Shown one piece after another: positions 23,555-34,333 of a DNA stretch of 64,000 nucleotides. The first letter of the stretch is position 1, and each line of letters starts with the position of its first letter. The notes beneath the pieces are model-generated. The model ran no database searches and was not told the origin of the DNA. It was given only the letters and a program-made list of their open reading frames with translations. Origin of the DNA: Bactrocera neohumeralis (taxonomy: Eukaryota; Arthropoda; Insecta; Diptera; Tephritidae); the NCBI RefSeq assembly GCF_024586455.1, contig NC_065923.1, forward strand, positions 49,732,264-49,796,263, in the 5' to 3' direction. A program made the translations under genes and the position numbers.

Positions 23555-23910
23555 TTATCTTTGAGAATTAAAGTCTTTTCCTTCATCAATACGTTTTTGT
23601 ATTTCTCTGCTGGTTAGAGGCTTAGGAAAACTGAATAAATAACGACGATCGATCTCCTCTTCTGTTGGAGTAAATAACGAGTCGCAAAGGCCTTTATTAA
23701 TCTTTTTAAATGTTGGAGTATACCTGGAATATAGAGGTTTAAATAAAAAATACAGCCACAATAAATTGTGATAATAAAAGCTTACACCCAAGCTGCTAAA
23801 AACACAGCTCCTAAACCAATCCAACCAAATGCAAATTTATTTCGGAACTGATATGCAGGTGTCCCACGAGTGCGTCGAGGCTTTCTACTGTTGTTTTCAG
23901 AACTGTCCAT
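23555..23910 (-). CDS. Small single-pass membrane protein (two exons, 97 aa), upstream cistron of mus312
   Basis: Exons 23910-23786 and 23723-23555 have a GTAAGC donor and a CAG acceptor, with phases matching. The protein starts MDSSENNSRKPRRTRGTP, a basic N-terminus. A hydrophobic segment, FGWIGLGAVFLAAWV, follows at about residues 28-42. The C-terminal half is soluble and charged, with SLFTPTEEEIDRRYLFSF. I do not recognise the family; size and topology resemble small mitochondrial or ER single-pass proteins. The TAA stop is followed by AAC TTG CTA and then the mus312 ATG, in the same frame. The two ORFs are therefore probably on one dicistronic mRNA. A nearly identical second copy at 31564-31919 supports that the frame is real. 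Do not confuse it with the longer unspliced open frame that reads through the intron from 23824. Confidence 0.75.
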
Positions 23911-24982
23911 AACCACACCTTCACTGGTTAATTATTTTATATCAATAATATATTACACAACATTAAAGTATATCACGGCAAAACAAATTTCTAATTATCA
24001 ATATATACTAGTGATGAGCGATATTTCAGTACCGGCGATTTTATCACTATTTTTTAACATCGCAGTCGCTTTTTTCATGATATGCTGAATACAATGAGCG
24101 CGACAGACTGCAAACGACATCTGTCAAATATTAAAATACACACGTTCTTGGGGACACAGTTATTTTGACAACTGCACGGCTGCAGGCCGCCAGTTGTCGC
24201 TCTCGCTAACTTCAATATATTTTTATATTTGCAAAACGACAGTAGAGTTGACAGTAGAGAGATGAGGTAGAGTGGTGATGCCACTAATATGTAAAATGTA
24301 AAATTATTCAAAGCTCTAACAAACCTGACGTTATTTTACAAATAAAAGCATAAAATAGCTCTATTATATCATTTGTAATAACAATTGATAATTTAAAGCA
24401 AATAAATTGACCTATTTACTTATTTTTTGCATAAAAAATTTCACTTTGAACAAAATAAAAAAATTTCATTGAAGTGCAAGGTATTAGTATGGCCACAACG
24501 AAATTGAGTATATGCAAAATGGACAGCTGTGTTTTCTTGTGTACATGCCGTCCATTATTATGTCGCTGTCTTCTTACAAATGTTCATGTAGAAGGATTCA
24601 TGACGTCATGTACAGTTCACTGTCGTGCTGCCATGTCGTGTCGCTCTCTATGTATTCAGCACTTTAGTCACAATATTTTGTGAAAGGATCACGATCCATC
24701 GATATTGCATACTAAACATTGCATATATTGAGCGTGTAGTTGTCGCCATACAAATCACTAATATGTTATTGATAATCGGTTTGTTTACCCATCCTCAATA
24801 AGGTAATTTTTTGGGATTCATATGTCATATGTTCATATATTATATTTGTATATGCGAGATTAAATTGCTACCTTAAAATTATGCTACTGTAAGGATTTCG
24901 ATTCTAGAATATGTTCGAAATAATAGAAATGCGATTGCTGGCTTGTGTGTGTACGATGTTTTAAAATTAAGGTCTGCGATTT
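23911..24982. promoter_or_regulatory. Probable promoter region of the small gene / mus312 unit
   Basis: Sequence 5' of the small gene, with no open frame that can be supported. It is kept in the second copy at 31920-32710. Inference only: no core promoter motif was identified. Confidence 0.3.
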
Positions 24983-25292
24983 AGAATAGCATCCCCGGAT
25001 TTCGGGCTTAAAATGGGTATGAACGGATAGAGGAGGAGGATATAAAATAAATGGTTAGAAACGAATTAGTGAAGTGTTAGTGGATACAAAAGTTAGAAAT
25101 ATAACTATAAAATTCATTATAAATGGGAGAAATACGCATTTTAAATAGTTGAATTTTTGAACTTTAAATGCAAATATCTCAAAAACCATAAATCAGCGGC
25201 AACTATATATATATATTTTTCTTAATCTGGAGGACCTCATCTATCCATACATACCCATTTTAGCCCTGAAATCCGGGGATGCTATTCTAAAA
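24983..25292. mobile_element. Foldback/MITE element
   Basis: The left arm 'tagaatagcatccccggatt' then 'tcgggcttaaaatgggtat' is matched by the right arm 'atacccattttagccctgaa' then 'atccggggatgctattcta'. The arms are about 40-60 bp and about 200 bp apart. It is present in both duplicated blocks (33648-33957), with a partial copy in Rab19 intron 2. Confidence 0.7.
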
Positions 25293-25859
25293 ATTTACCG
25301 TCCGGAATTCATTGAATATCCGCCATAAATCAAAGGGCAAATTCAACTTTGCAATGAGGGGGTAAATTTTAGAAATCAGTAATTTAGATTTAAAATGAAT
25401 ATTTACGGCTAGAGAAGATTTTCCAAACAGAGAAGAAATATATGTGGCATACATACCTTATGGTTTTTGCATTTAAAGTTCAAAAATTTAACTCTGATTT
25501 GCGTGCGTTTCTTCGATTTATAAATAATTTTACAATTATATTTTTAAATCCACTAACACTTATTTATTTTAACACATTTATTTTATATTAAATAGTGCAA
25601 AATAACTTTAATTCAATATTCAATAATTTTTATTCACACAACAAAAGGTTCGCATTCTAATAAATAATTGGTGTTACCTTTTTTAGCAAACTAATAAAAG
25701 GCACAGTAACATCTGCATGTATGCAATTCCATATTATTTTAATTTTAGAAACGGTGTGCTCGGAGGATTGTCCGTTTGGGAAAAAATAGGCATTATTATT
25801 TTCATAACTTTTCTTAAAGCTTCTGGCTGAACTGTTAATAACAACTTCAGTTAAAACAA
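25293..25859. repeat. Low-complexity flank with a further related repeat
   Basis: It contains 'tttacggctagagaagattt' and 'taccttatggtttttg', phrases shared with the neighbouring foldback family and with 34030-34130. No gene. Confidence 0.4.
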
Positions 25860-26745
25860 ATTCTATTTTTATACCCTTGCAAAATCTACAAAAAGTTTCT
25901 TTCGCCTAACTGTTGTTTGTATCACCTAAAACTAATCGAGATAGGTTAGCAAAAAATATACACACATATATATATATACTACATACATATATAATCAGGA
26001 TGGCGAGACAAGTTGGAAACCGGATGTCTGTCTGGCGTTCGTTGTAGCTGGGGCCTCTCTGGGCAAAAAAAAGACCCTCCAATAAGTTTCACGTAGATAT
26101 CTCCGAAACCACTACAGCTACAACCAAATACGCTTATTTCTGAAAATATTATAATAATTCCTACCGACAATGGGCAAATAAATGATAAGCCAGATATAAA
26201 AGGTATTTAAAGGAGCAAATTGGACAGTAGGCGTGACTCCGCCTACTTTTAAATAAAACCTATAGTTGACTTTAATGTGCGAGTACATATACTTGAAATT
26301 TGAAGAGAATCCTTTCTGATAGTTATGTGTTATAAATGGGTTGAATCGACTCAATACTTCCCTTAGCCCCCATATACCTAATATGAAAGTTTTCGAACTT
26401 CCGGTTGACTTTATACCGCATATATCGGCCAATATGTGAGATAGCTTAATAAAATTGAGGGAGCGTGTTTTTATATTAACGATTCATCTATGTGCTGAGA
26501 ATGAATAAAATCGGGTGAAAACTTGCCCTAGACCCCATATAACTAACAAGCCTTATGTACTTGAAGGCATTGCCTTGGCTTTATTCCTTAGAAGTTGCAA
26601 GAGTTACAGATTCTGCTATACCCTAACTTAGCCCTTCCTCACTTGCTTTGCCATCATTTGAAGGTATTTAGCCCCTTTGATCCTTGCAAATTACAAAAGT
26701 ATAAAATGTTCGGTTACACTTGAACTTAACTAATGAGTTTACCAA
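25860..26745 (-). mobile_element. DINE-1-like element, minus orientation
   Basis: At its left are TA-rich sequence and GTCTGTCTGG. At its right end 'agtataaaatgttcggttac' then 'acttgaacttaac' is the reverse complement of the DINE-like start. This copy is missing from the second duplicated block, so it is younger than the split or was lost there. Confidence 0.55.
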
Positions 26746-27504
26746 ATAATAAATTTTGATGCGACAATTTTTTAAAACTATTTTCCCTTACTTTAAAAAT
26801 GGGACATAAAGATTTTGGATCTCTTTTTTAACGTAATTTTCAACATCAATGAAAACACAATACACATTTGGTAGCAATGCCGTGCAGCAAATTTCACGTG
26901 TTTATTGCATTTGTGATCGCATGGTACTTTCATGGTTAGTGCGCATACAACTTTCCTTGCTTGACAATTCATACTTTTACAACGAAGTGAAAAAATGAAA
27001 GCGTATGTCAGAAAGAACGCCTTAACTTCCGTGCTTCTCTCTAGTAAAAATGGCGACTTGAGCTAGAGTAGCGCAAAATAGAAATAAGAGATTCTTTAAA
27101 TTTATTTGGTGTATTCCAAATGTTTTTCAATGGAGTCATATCTGGATTTGCAGACAATCAATTGCAGTTATGTATCAAACAGAAGTTTTTTAGGGATCAT
27201 AAAAACTTGACCGCCCGTTTTTGAGATACCCAATTGAAATATAACATTAAGATTTTCTATTCATTATTTGTCGGAAGCGGTCAATTCGTATAACTTTAAC
27301 ATATACCACTGATTATTCAGATTTTTTATACGCATTAACATATTTTAATAGCTTAGGCGATTTTCGTGGAATTTTTTTTTAAAAAGAAAGTAATTTCGAT
27401 TGAATGTTTAGAACTTTTTTGAACGTATATATATTATACAAAAATTGAAAATAAGGCATCAGAAAAAAGGAACATCAAAAGTAGCGTTATATTGAAGAAG
27501 GCGT

Positions 27505-28438
27505 GGTTGTCAACCGAACATTTTACCTCGCATGATAAAGGATATTTCGTACATATTTTTCAAATCAGGTATTTAAGAAAATATTGGTTCCATATATATT
27601 ATACAGAATGCATCAATTTTTGAAATCAATATTTCGTACATGTCATCAGGGTGTTAAGAAAATATTATATACAGTAGTTCCGTCTGAGATATGGTTTTTG
27701 GTCCATAAGGGCGAGGCCACGCCCATTTTCAATTTTTCAAAAGCCTGGGTGCAGCTTCCTTCTGCAATTTCTTCCGTAAAATTTAGTGTTTCTGACGTTT
27801 TTTGTTAGTCCGTTAACGCACTTTTAGTGATTTTCAACATAACCTTTGTATGGGAGGTGGGCGTGGTTAATATCCGATTTCTTCCATTTTTGAACTGTAT
27901 ATGGAAATGCCTAAAGAAAACGACTCTGTAGAGTTTGGTTGGCATAGCTATAGTAGTTTCCGAGATATGTACAAAATTAAAGTAGTAAAATAGGGGTCAA
28001 GAGCCCACTTTTCCAAAAAATTACGTCCAAATATGCCCAATCCCATATCTGGATTTGCAGACAATCCCAGTTGTGCATCAAACAAATTTCACTTTAATAT
28101 CTTTATTTATGATACCCTTAAATATGACACTTTACAGGTTTTCTATTCCGCCATTTTTGTCGTGGCAGTGGGCCGATTTTGCCCATCTTCGAACTTAACC
28201 TTATGGAGCCAAGGAATACGTGTACCAAGTTTCATCATGATATCTTAATTTTTACTCAAGTTACAGCTTGCACGGACGGACGGACAGACAGACATCCGGA
28301 TTTAGGACTCTACTGAATGTCAAACTTTGGTATATATAACCCTATATCTGACTTTTTAGTTTTAGGACTTACAAACAACCGTTATGTGAACAAACTATAA
28401 TACTTCCTACAACATTCCGTTGCGAGAGTATAAAAAAA
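27505..28438 (+). mobile_element. DINE-1/mini-me-like element, near complete
   Basis: It opens with 'aaccgaacattttacctcgc' and contains ACGGACGGACGGACAGACAG (about 28272-28291). It ends with 'ttgcgagagtataaa'. It is collinear with 556-1435 throughout. Confidence 0.65.
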
Positions 28439-29218
28439 AAATAAAATTAAATTTAAAAATATTTCCTAACAATGACCTACGATCTTTAAAAAATATTAAA
28501 AATTAACAAAATGGCGTAATTTTGAAAAAAAATTCGTTTTTTTTTTTAATATGTCTATTACATATATAGGGACTAAAGTAATTATTGATCTGATTTAGCG
28601 CATTTTTGACATACAGGCATTCTATTATTAGAAAAATATTCTCTCTGAATTTCTATAATATGTCCTACAGATTGGCCGATATTTTCGGTAAAAAGTTCGT
28701 AATAGGAAGTCTGGTAAACATATTTGGTACCCAGGGGCTTGAATAGTTTTGTTTCGATTTGGACAATTTTTGGTAATAGGGTGGCACACTGCAATAGCAC
28801 TATTCGTACAAAATATTTTCCCCTTGTATTCATTGGTGCTTGATTTCTATACTCTAAAGGGAAAGGATCAGATGGAATTGGAAATAATAATGCCAGTATA
28901 ACGTAGAATTTGGTTGAAATCGGTGGAGTAGGACTCGAGAAATGAAAACCTATAAAGCCTTCCCCCATAATCTCGGTGCTAAAGTGAATATATATAATAT
29001 TATAATAAGAACTTTTTCTTGATAATATAAGCTGGTGCCAAAAATGGAATCAGTTCAAATATTATCGTACATCAACTTTTAAAATGAAATTTCTTATGAA
29101 TCAGTTTTAATGTGAAAGAAATTCCAAGCATCATGAGAAAAACAACAACATGCAATCAAACTATTCTCCCCGCTTCAAGTGAAATCACATTTTTTGCTGA
29201 TGCCGAAGCAATTTAAGC

Positions 29219-29318
29219 NNNNNNNNNNNNNNNNNNNNNNNNNNNNNNNNNNNNNNNNNNNNNNNNNNNNNNNNNNNNNNNNNNNNNNNNNNNNNNNNNN
29301 NNNNNNNNNNNNNNNNNN
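29219..29318. other. Assembly gap of exactly 100 N
   Basis: One hundred N, the conventional placeholder for a gap of unknown length. It separates the two copies of the duplicated block. The sequence to its left (to 29218) matches 34500-35110; the sequence to its right is the interior of a jockey-type LINE. Confidence 1.
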
Positions 29319-29815
29319 AGAGGTCATTCCTGGATTACGTCGACGACGTCGTACAGTACGCCGACCGGACTTCGGACGCAACCAACTTTCGACAGGTACT
29401 GACCGCCATTCACAGTGGAGCCATCAACACCTTCACCGACTCCCTTCCCGTGAATGGCGTTCTTGGAGTTAAACCACCACCCATCGCAGACGAAGAGCTC
29501 CAGCTGCCGCGAGAAACGCGTGTGACCCTTGCGCAACTTCGTTCTGGATACTGTAGCAGGTTAAACTCCTACTTATCCAGAATAGACCCTGACATACTCG
29601 ATGTATGTCCTGCATGCAACGAGTCTCCGCATGACACTGACCACCTCTTTGCATGCCCCACAAACCCTACCCATCTAACACCCTCCTCCCTTTGGTCCGA
29701 CCCCGTCGAAACAGCACGTTTCTTGGGCCTACCGTTAGATGACCTCGACGACAACTCAAATGATATTTACCATCCCAACGGGGATTAAATCTCCGTTAAA
29801 ACAACAACAACAACA
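29319..29815 (+). pseudogene. Jockey-type LINE 3' fragment abutting the gap
   Basis: It reads DSLPVNGVLGVKPPPIADEE, then the intact Cys/His motif CPACNESPHDTDHLFACP, and ends LGLPLDDLDDNS... with a stop and an (AAC)n tail. This is the best-preserved copy of this C-terminus in the window. Its 5' part lies in the gap. Confidence 0.85.
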
Positions 29816-29817
29816 AC

Positions 29818-30115
29818 GACATCGACATAGTTCAGCGAATTAAAAGACAATGGCTACGCTGGCTAGGTCATGTTGTCCGGATGGACGAAAACACTCCAGC
29901 TCTGAAAATATTCGACGCAGTACCCGCCGGGGGAAGCAGAGGAAGAGGAAGCCTCTACTCCGTTGGAAGGACCAAGTGGAGAAGGACCTGGCTTCGCTTG
30001 GAATATCCAATTGGCGCCACGTAGCGAAAAAAAGAAACGACTGGCGCGCTGTTGTTAACTCGGCTATAATCGCTTAAGCGGTTTCTACGCCAATTAAGAA
30101 GAAAAAGAATATGAG
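29818..30115 (+). pseudogene. RTE-type LINE 3' end
   Basis: It reads as the RTE tail: RQWLRWLGHVVRMDE, frameshift, then WKDQVEKDLASLGISNWRHV and NDWRAVVNSAIIA, with a stop and 'caattaagaagaaaaaga'. It directly follows the (AAC)n tail of the preceding LINE, so one inserted next to the other. Confidence 0.8.
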
Positions 30116-30730
30116 GAATGCACCGCGACCTTTGGTCTATTGTGCTATTTCTATATAAAAAATGTATGTACCGCAAAAAGTACTGCTATAAAAAGTTGTT
30201 AAATATGCAGAACACTTGAAAATTTTGAGTTGTAAGCTTTACGTGGCCACAAGATGTAAATATAGCTTACTGCCGAAAATGTCTCGTGACCAAATTTTAG
30301 TTTAATTCAGTCGTTTTCTTCAAATAATAAATGCTACAATTTTTAATAAAAAGTTTTGCAACACCTGAAAGCATGTCCCCGCCTTTGCAAATTGCGAAAG
30401 TTTTGTTGTGGGGTTTTTTAATTGTTAAACTAGAGGAAATAATATTGAGTACTCTTTTTTATTTGAACACTGCACTATTTTAAATAATGCGAGACTTTGG
30501 ATTTTATTGGTTTCAGAGTAATTACTAACTTACGATTCTGTTTATTTGGACTAATAAACTTTTGAATCTAATTTAAGAGCTCAATTCTGAAGCCAATTAT
30601 TTTCAGATATCGGTGTTAAAACAGTGACAAAATATATTTTTATAATTTAAAAAAAATATCACTTTCCAATTTGGAAACTTATTAGACTTAAAAATTACTG
30701 ATCTAAAATTTACTATTGGCATCTACATAC

Positions 30731-31554
30731 CTTTTAAACCACATGGACGAAACCCGTATTGACCTAATATATTTTGAACGTTTTCCAAATTTACTTCGTT
30801 GTTTTCAACTCGCTGATCTGCAATGTCGAAGTTAGACGAACCACGGGTTTCCACTTGTGATTTAGACAATGCGAGTGCGAGATGTATTTCATCAGCACTG
30901 AAATTATCAAGTCTGCATTGTTGAGACGTAATCTCCGAAAACATAACTTCATTTCGCATGAGCAAAGTTTTAATATTCTGCTGGCCTCTAGAAAGTGTTC
31001 TTTTGTTTCGGGAGGAATTATTTTTACGTTTCAAATTAGTTCGTATCTTAGTTTTCTTTACAGAAACCTCAAAGTTGTCTTCATTATTATCTTTGGAACA
31101 TTGATACGGGTTTGTTTCCTCCGTCAAAACAAATTTTCGTAAACTGGTCCGCTTTCTTCCATTTGTTTTCAACTGTGTTTCGCTTTGCTGATTTTCTGCT
31201 TGTAAATGATCTTGTCCAGTATTAATCAAGCCTCTTATTGAACATCCACCTTCCAAATGCACAACCTCATTTGATTTTGGTTCATTTCCTTGAATAACTT
31301 CATTTACTTTTGGTGCCTCAAAATACTTTGATAACAATCCGTTGCTTGATTTAGTTTTCCTTCAAACAAAAATAATTCCAAAATATAAATATGTATTCTT
31401 TCGAATTCTTTAGATTTATTTATTTTTATTATGTTTACATTCCAAATTTTATAATATTGTTTTACCGTAAACTACCGCTTGTACTTGATTCATGATGTTT
31501 AATTCCGGACAACCGAAGTTTCCTTAAATTAGCTTTCCGAGTTTCCCGATCCAT
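30731..31554 (-). pseudogene. Second copy of mus312 exons 1-2 (partial gene)
   Basis: Exons 31554-31466 and 31359-30731 retain the ATG, open frames and splice sites. Against copy 1 I see three amino-acid changes in exon 2: P to S in the FEV(P/S)VKKTK string, F to I in SNFD(F/I)ADQ, and E to K in the last codons. The base difference is under about 1 percent. No exon 3 follows on this copy: downstream are LINE fragments, the gap and then copy 1. It is therefore a truncated gene, an alternative set of first exons spliced to exon 3 far downstream, or an assembly duplicate. Confidence 0.7.
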
Positions 31555-31563
31555 TAGCAAGTT

Positions 31564-31919
31564 TTATCTTTGAGAATTAAACTCTTTTCCTTCATCAATA
31601 CGTTTTTGTATTTCTCTGCTGGATAGAGGCTTAGGAAAACTGAATAAATAACGACGATCGATCTCCTCTTCTGTTGGGGTAAATAACGAGTCGCAAAGGC
31701 CTTTATTAATCTTTTTAAATGTTGGAGTATACCTGGAATATAGAGGTTTAAATAAAAAATACAGCCACAATAAATTGTGATAATAAAAGCTTACACCCAA
31801 GCTGCTAAAAACACCGCTCCTAAACCAATCCAACCAAATGCAAATTTATTTCGGAACTGATATGCAGGTGTCCCACGAGTGCGTCGAGGCTTTCTACTAT
31901 TGTTTTCAGAACTGTCCAT
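31564..31919 (-). CDS. Second copy of the small single-pass membrane protein (97 aa)
   Basis: Exons 31919-31795 and 31733-31564. The frame, intron and membrane segment of the copy at 23555-23910 are retained. A few substitutions occur, for example SLFTPTEEE is kept while PKPLTS becomes PKPLSS and EGKDFNS becomes EGKEFNS. The stop again sits 9 nt before, and in frame with, a mus312-like ATG (31554). Conservative changes and an intact frame argue against free decay, but a retained haplotype would look the same. Confidence 0.65.
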
Positions 31920-32708
31920 AACCACACCTTCACTGGTTAATTATTTTATATCAATAATATATTACACAACATTAAAGTATATCACGGCAAAACAAATTTC
32001 TAATTATCAATATATACTAGTGATGAGCGATATTTCAGTACCGGCGATTTTATCACTATTTTTTTAACATCGCAGTCGCTTTTTTCATTATGCTGAATAC
32101 AATGAGCGCGACAGACTGCAAACGACATCTGTCAAATATTAAAATACACACGCTCTTGAGGACACAGTTATTTTGAAAACTGCACGACAGCAGGCCGCCA
32201 GTTGTCGCTCTCGCTAACTTCAATATATTTTTATATTTGCCAACGACAGTAGGACGACAGTAGAGTTGACAGTAGAGAGATGAGGTAGAGTGGTGATGCC
32301 ACTAATATGTAAAATGTAATATTATTCAAAGCTCTCACAAACCTGACGTTATTTTACAAATAAAAGCATAAAATAGCTCTATTATATCATTTGTAATAAC
32401 AATTGATAATTTAAAGCAAATAAATTGACCTATTTACTTATTTTTTGCATAAAAAATTTCACTTTGAACAAAATAAAAAAATTTCATTGAAGTGCAAGGT
32501 ATTAGTATGGCCACAACGAAATTGAGTATATGCAAAATGGACAGCTGTGTTTTCTTGTGTACATGCCGACCATTGTTATGTCGCTGCCTTCTTACAAATG
32601 TTCATGTAGAAGGATTCATGACGTCATTTCTATGTGTTCAGCACTTTAGTCACAATATTTTGTGATAAGGATCACGATCCATCGATATTGCATACTAAAC
32701 ATTGCATA

Positions 32709-33391
32709 TATGTTTGCGATTACATGAGGCAACTTTAGTTGCTAATTCTCGGGCGATTCTCTTTTGCTGTCGCCCATTACCTTCACACGAGCAACTTGTG
32801 TTGCGCAACTCTGCTCGAGTTTTTTTCTCATTCTCTTTCACTTTACTTTAACCCATTGTCTACTCTTTACTTTAACCCATTATCTCTTCTTTTTCCTTAT
32901 AGGTATTTGGGCCACTCTATCACATATATTACTCAGCTCTGTCAATTAAGAAATACATTTTATTTATTAAAACAAAGATATATCACCCTTTTTACTATCG
33001 TCTGAATCAGTTTGTATGGCTTCCTCCATACATTTCACAATATCTTTAATTAATTTGATTTTTTCGTCATACTCCATTTTCTAAAATATTTATATTATAT
33101 TATGTATATTTGTATACATATTTGCAAATTACTTACCAAAAGATGAAATTAAATTTTTTAAATATATTCAAAATATTAATTTCAAAAAAATATACGCAAA
33201 TGCAACTATGTACTACGAAAGAAAGAACACGAATGCCGAAAAACGTCGCAGCGAACTGTTACGAATAAGAACACAAAGCGAGTTGCTGAACACTGGAAAC
33301 TCGGCGCGATTCTCCTCTCCTCGTCGCCCCCTCGCCTATAAACTAAGAGTTGCCGCAACAAAAGTTGCCGTGTGTGATAAGGCTCTATTGA
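32709..33391. mobile_element. Nonautonomous element inserted in copy 2 only
   Basis: Copy 1 reads straight through 'cattgcatatattgagcgtg' (about 24715-24735). Copy 2 has about 680 bp between the two halves. Inside the ends, GGCAACTTTAGTTGC (about 32728) and GCAACAAAAGTTGCC (about 33354) form an inverted pair with one mismatch. The interior has a tandem pair of 'ctttactttaacccatt' and no gene. I could not define the target duplication. Confidence 0.55.
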
Positions 33392-33647
33392 GCGTGTAGT
33401 TGTCACCATACAAATCAACGAATATGTTATTGATAATCGGGTTGTTTACCCATCCTCAATAAGGTAATTTTTTGGGTTTCATATGTCATAAGTATGTTCA
33501 TAACTTATATTTGTATATGCGAGATTAAATTGCTACCTTAAAATTATGCTACTGTAAGGATTTCGATTCTAGAATATGTTCGAAATAATAGAAATGCGAT
33601 TGCTGGCTTGTGTGTGTACGATGTTTTAAAATTAAGGTCTGCGATTT

Positions 33648-33957
33648 AGAATAGCATCCCCGGATTTCGGGCTTAAAATGGGTATGAACGGATAGAGGAG
33701 GAGGATATAAAATAAATGGTTAGAAACGAATTAGTGAAGTGTTAGTGTACATAAAAGTTAAAAATATAACTGTAAAATTCATTATAAATGGGAGAAATAC
33801 GCATTTTAAATAGTTGAATTTTTGAACTTTAAATGCAAATACCTCAAAAACCATAAATCAGCGGCAACCATATATGTATATTTTCTTAATCTGGAGGACC
33901 TCCTCTATCCATACATACCCATTTTAACCCCGAAATCCGGGGATGCTATTTTAAAAT
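33648..33957. mobile_element. Foldback/MITE element, copy 2 of 24983-25292
   Basis: Same inverted arms as the copy at 24983-25292, with a few substitutions. It belongs to the duplicated block rather than to an independent insertion. Confidence 0.65.
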
Positions 33958-34280
33958 TTACACTCCGGATTCATTGAATCCGCAATTGTTCAACTTTGCA
34001 ATGAGGGGTAAATTTTAGAACAGTAATTTAGATTTAAAATGAATATTTACGGCTAGAGAAGATTTTTCAAACAGAGAAGAAATATATGTGGCATACATAC
34101 CTTATGGTTTTTGCGTGCGTTTCTTTGATTTATAAATAATTTTTCAATTATATTTATATCCACTAACACTTATGTGGTTTTACACATTTATTTTATATTA
34201 AATAGTGCAAAAATAACTTTAATTCAATATTCAATAATTTTTTTTCACACAACAAAAGGTCCGCATTCTAATAAATAATT

Positions 34281-34333
34281 TTTTGGCAAAAACGTAAACA
34301 TAAAAAAAAAAACTATGTACGTTTTTGCCAAAA
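34281..34333. repeat. Perfect 16-bp inverted repeat (hairpin)
   Basis: TTTTGGCAAAAACGTA at 34281-34296 and TACGTTTTTGCCAAAA at 34318-34333, with a 21-nt A-rich loop. It lies at the point where near-identity between the two duplicated blocks stops. Confidence 0.85.

Larger units (their letters stand above)
22150..29218. repeat. Duplicated block, copy 1 (small gene + mus312 exons 1-2 + flanks)
   Basis: About 22150-25668 aligns with about 30147-34278 almost base for base. Homology resumes at about 28610-29218 against about 34500-35110. Copy 1 carries an extra 2.9 kb of DINE-like elements between 25668 and 28610. It lacks the 0.7 kb insertion found in copy 2 (32709-33391). It ends at a gap of 100 N. 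Confidence 0.9.

Noticed and set aside
23555..23824. Single-exon reading of the small gene starting MDWFRSCVFSSLG
   Set aside because: The frame runs through a clear intron (GTAAGC to CAG); the spliced form has a proper ATG and a sensible membrane segment.
29175..29472. Open frames running through the N gap
   Set aside because: The N run carries no information, so frames across it are artefacts.
33208..33399. 63-codon plus-strand frame and its 70-codon minus-strand partner (33206-33418)
   Set aside because: Both lie in the nonautonomous insertion present only in block copy 2; no family similarity.
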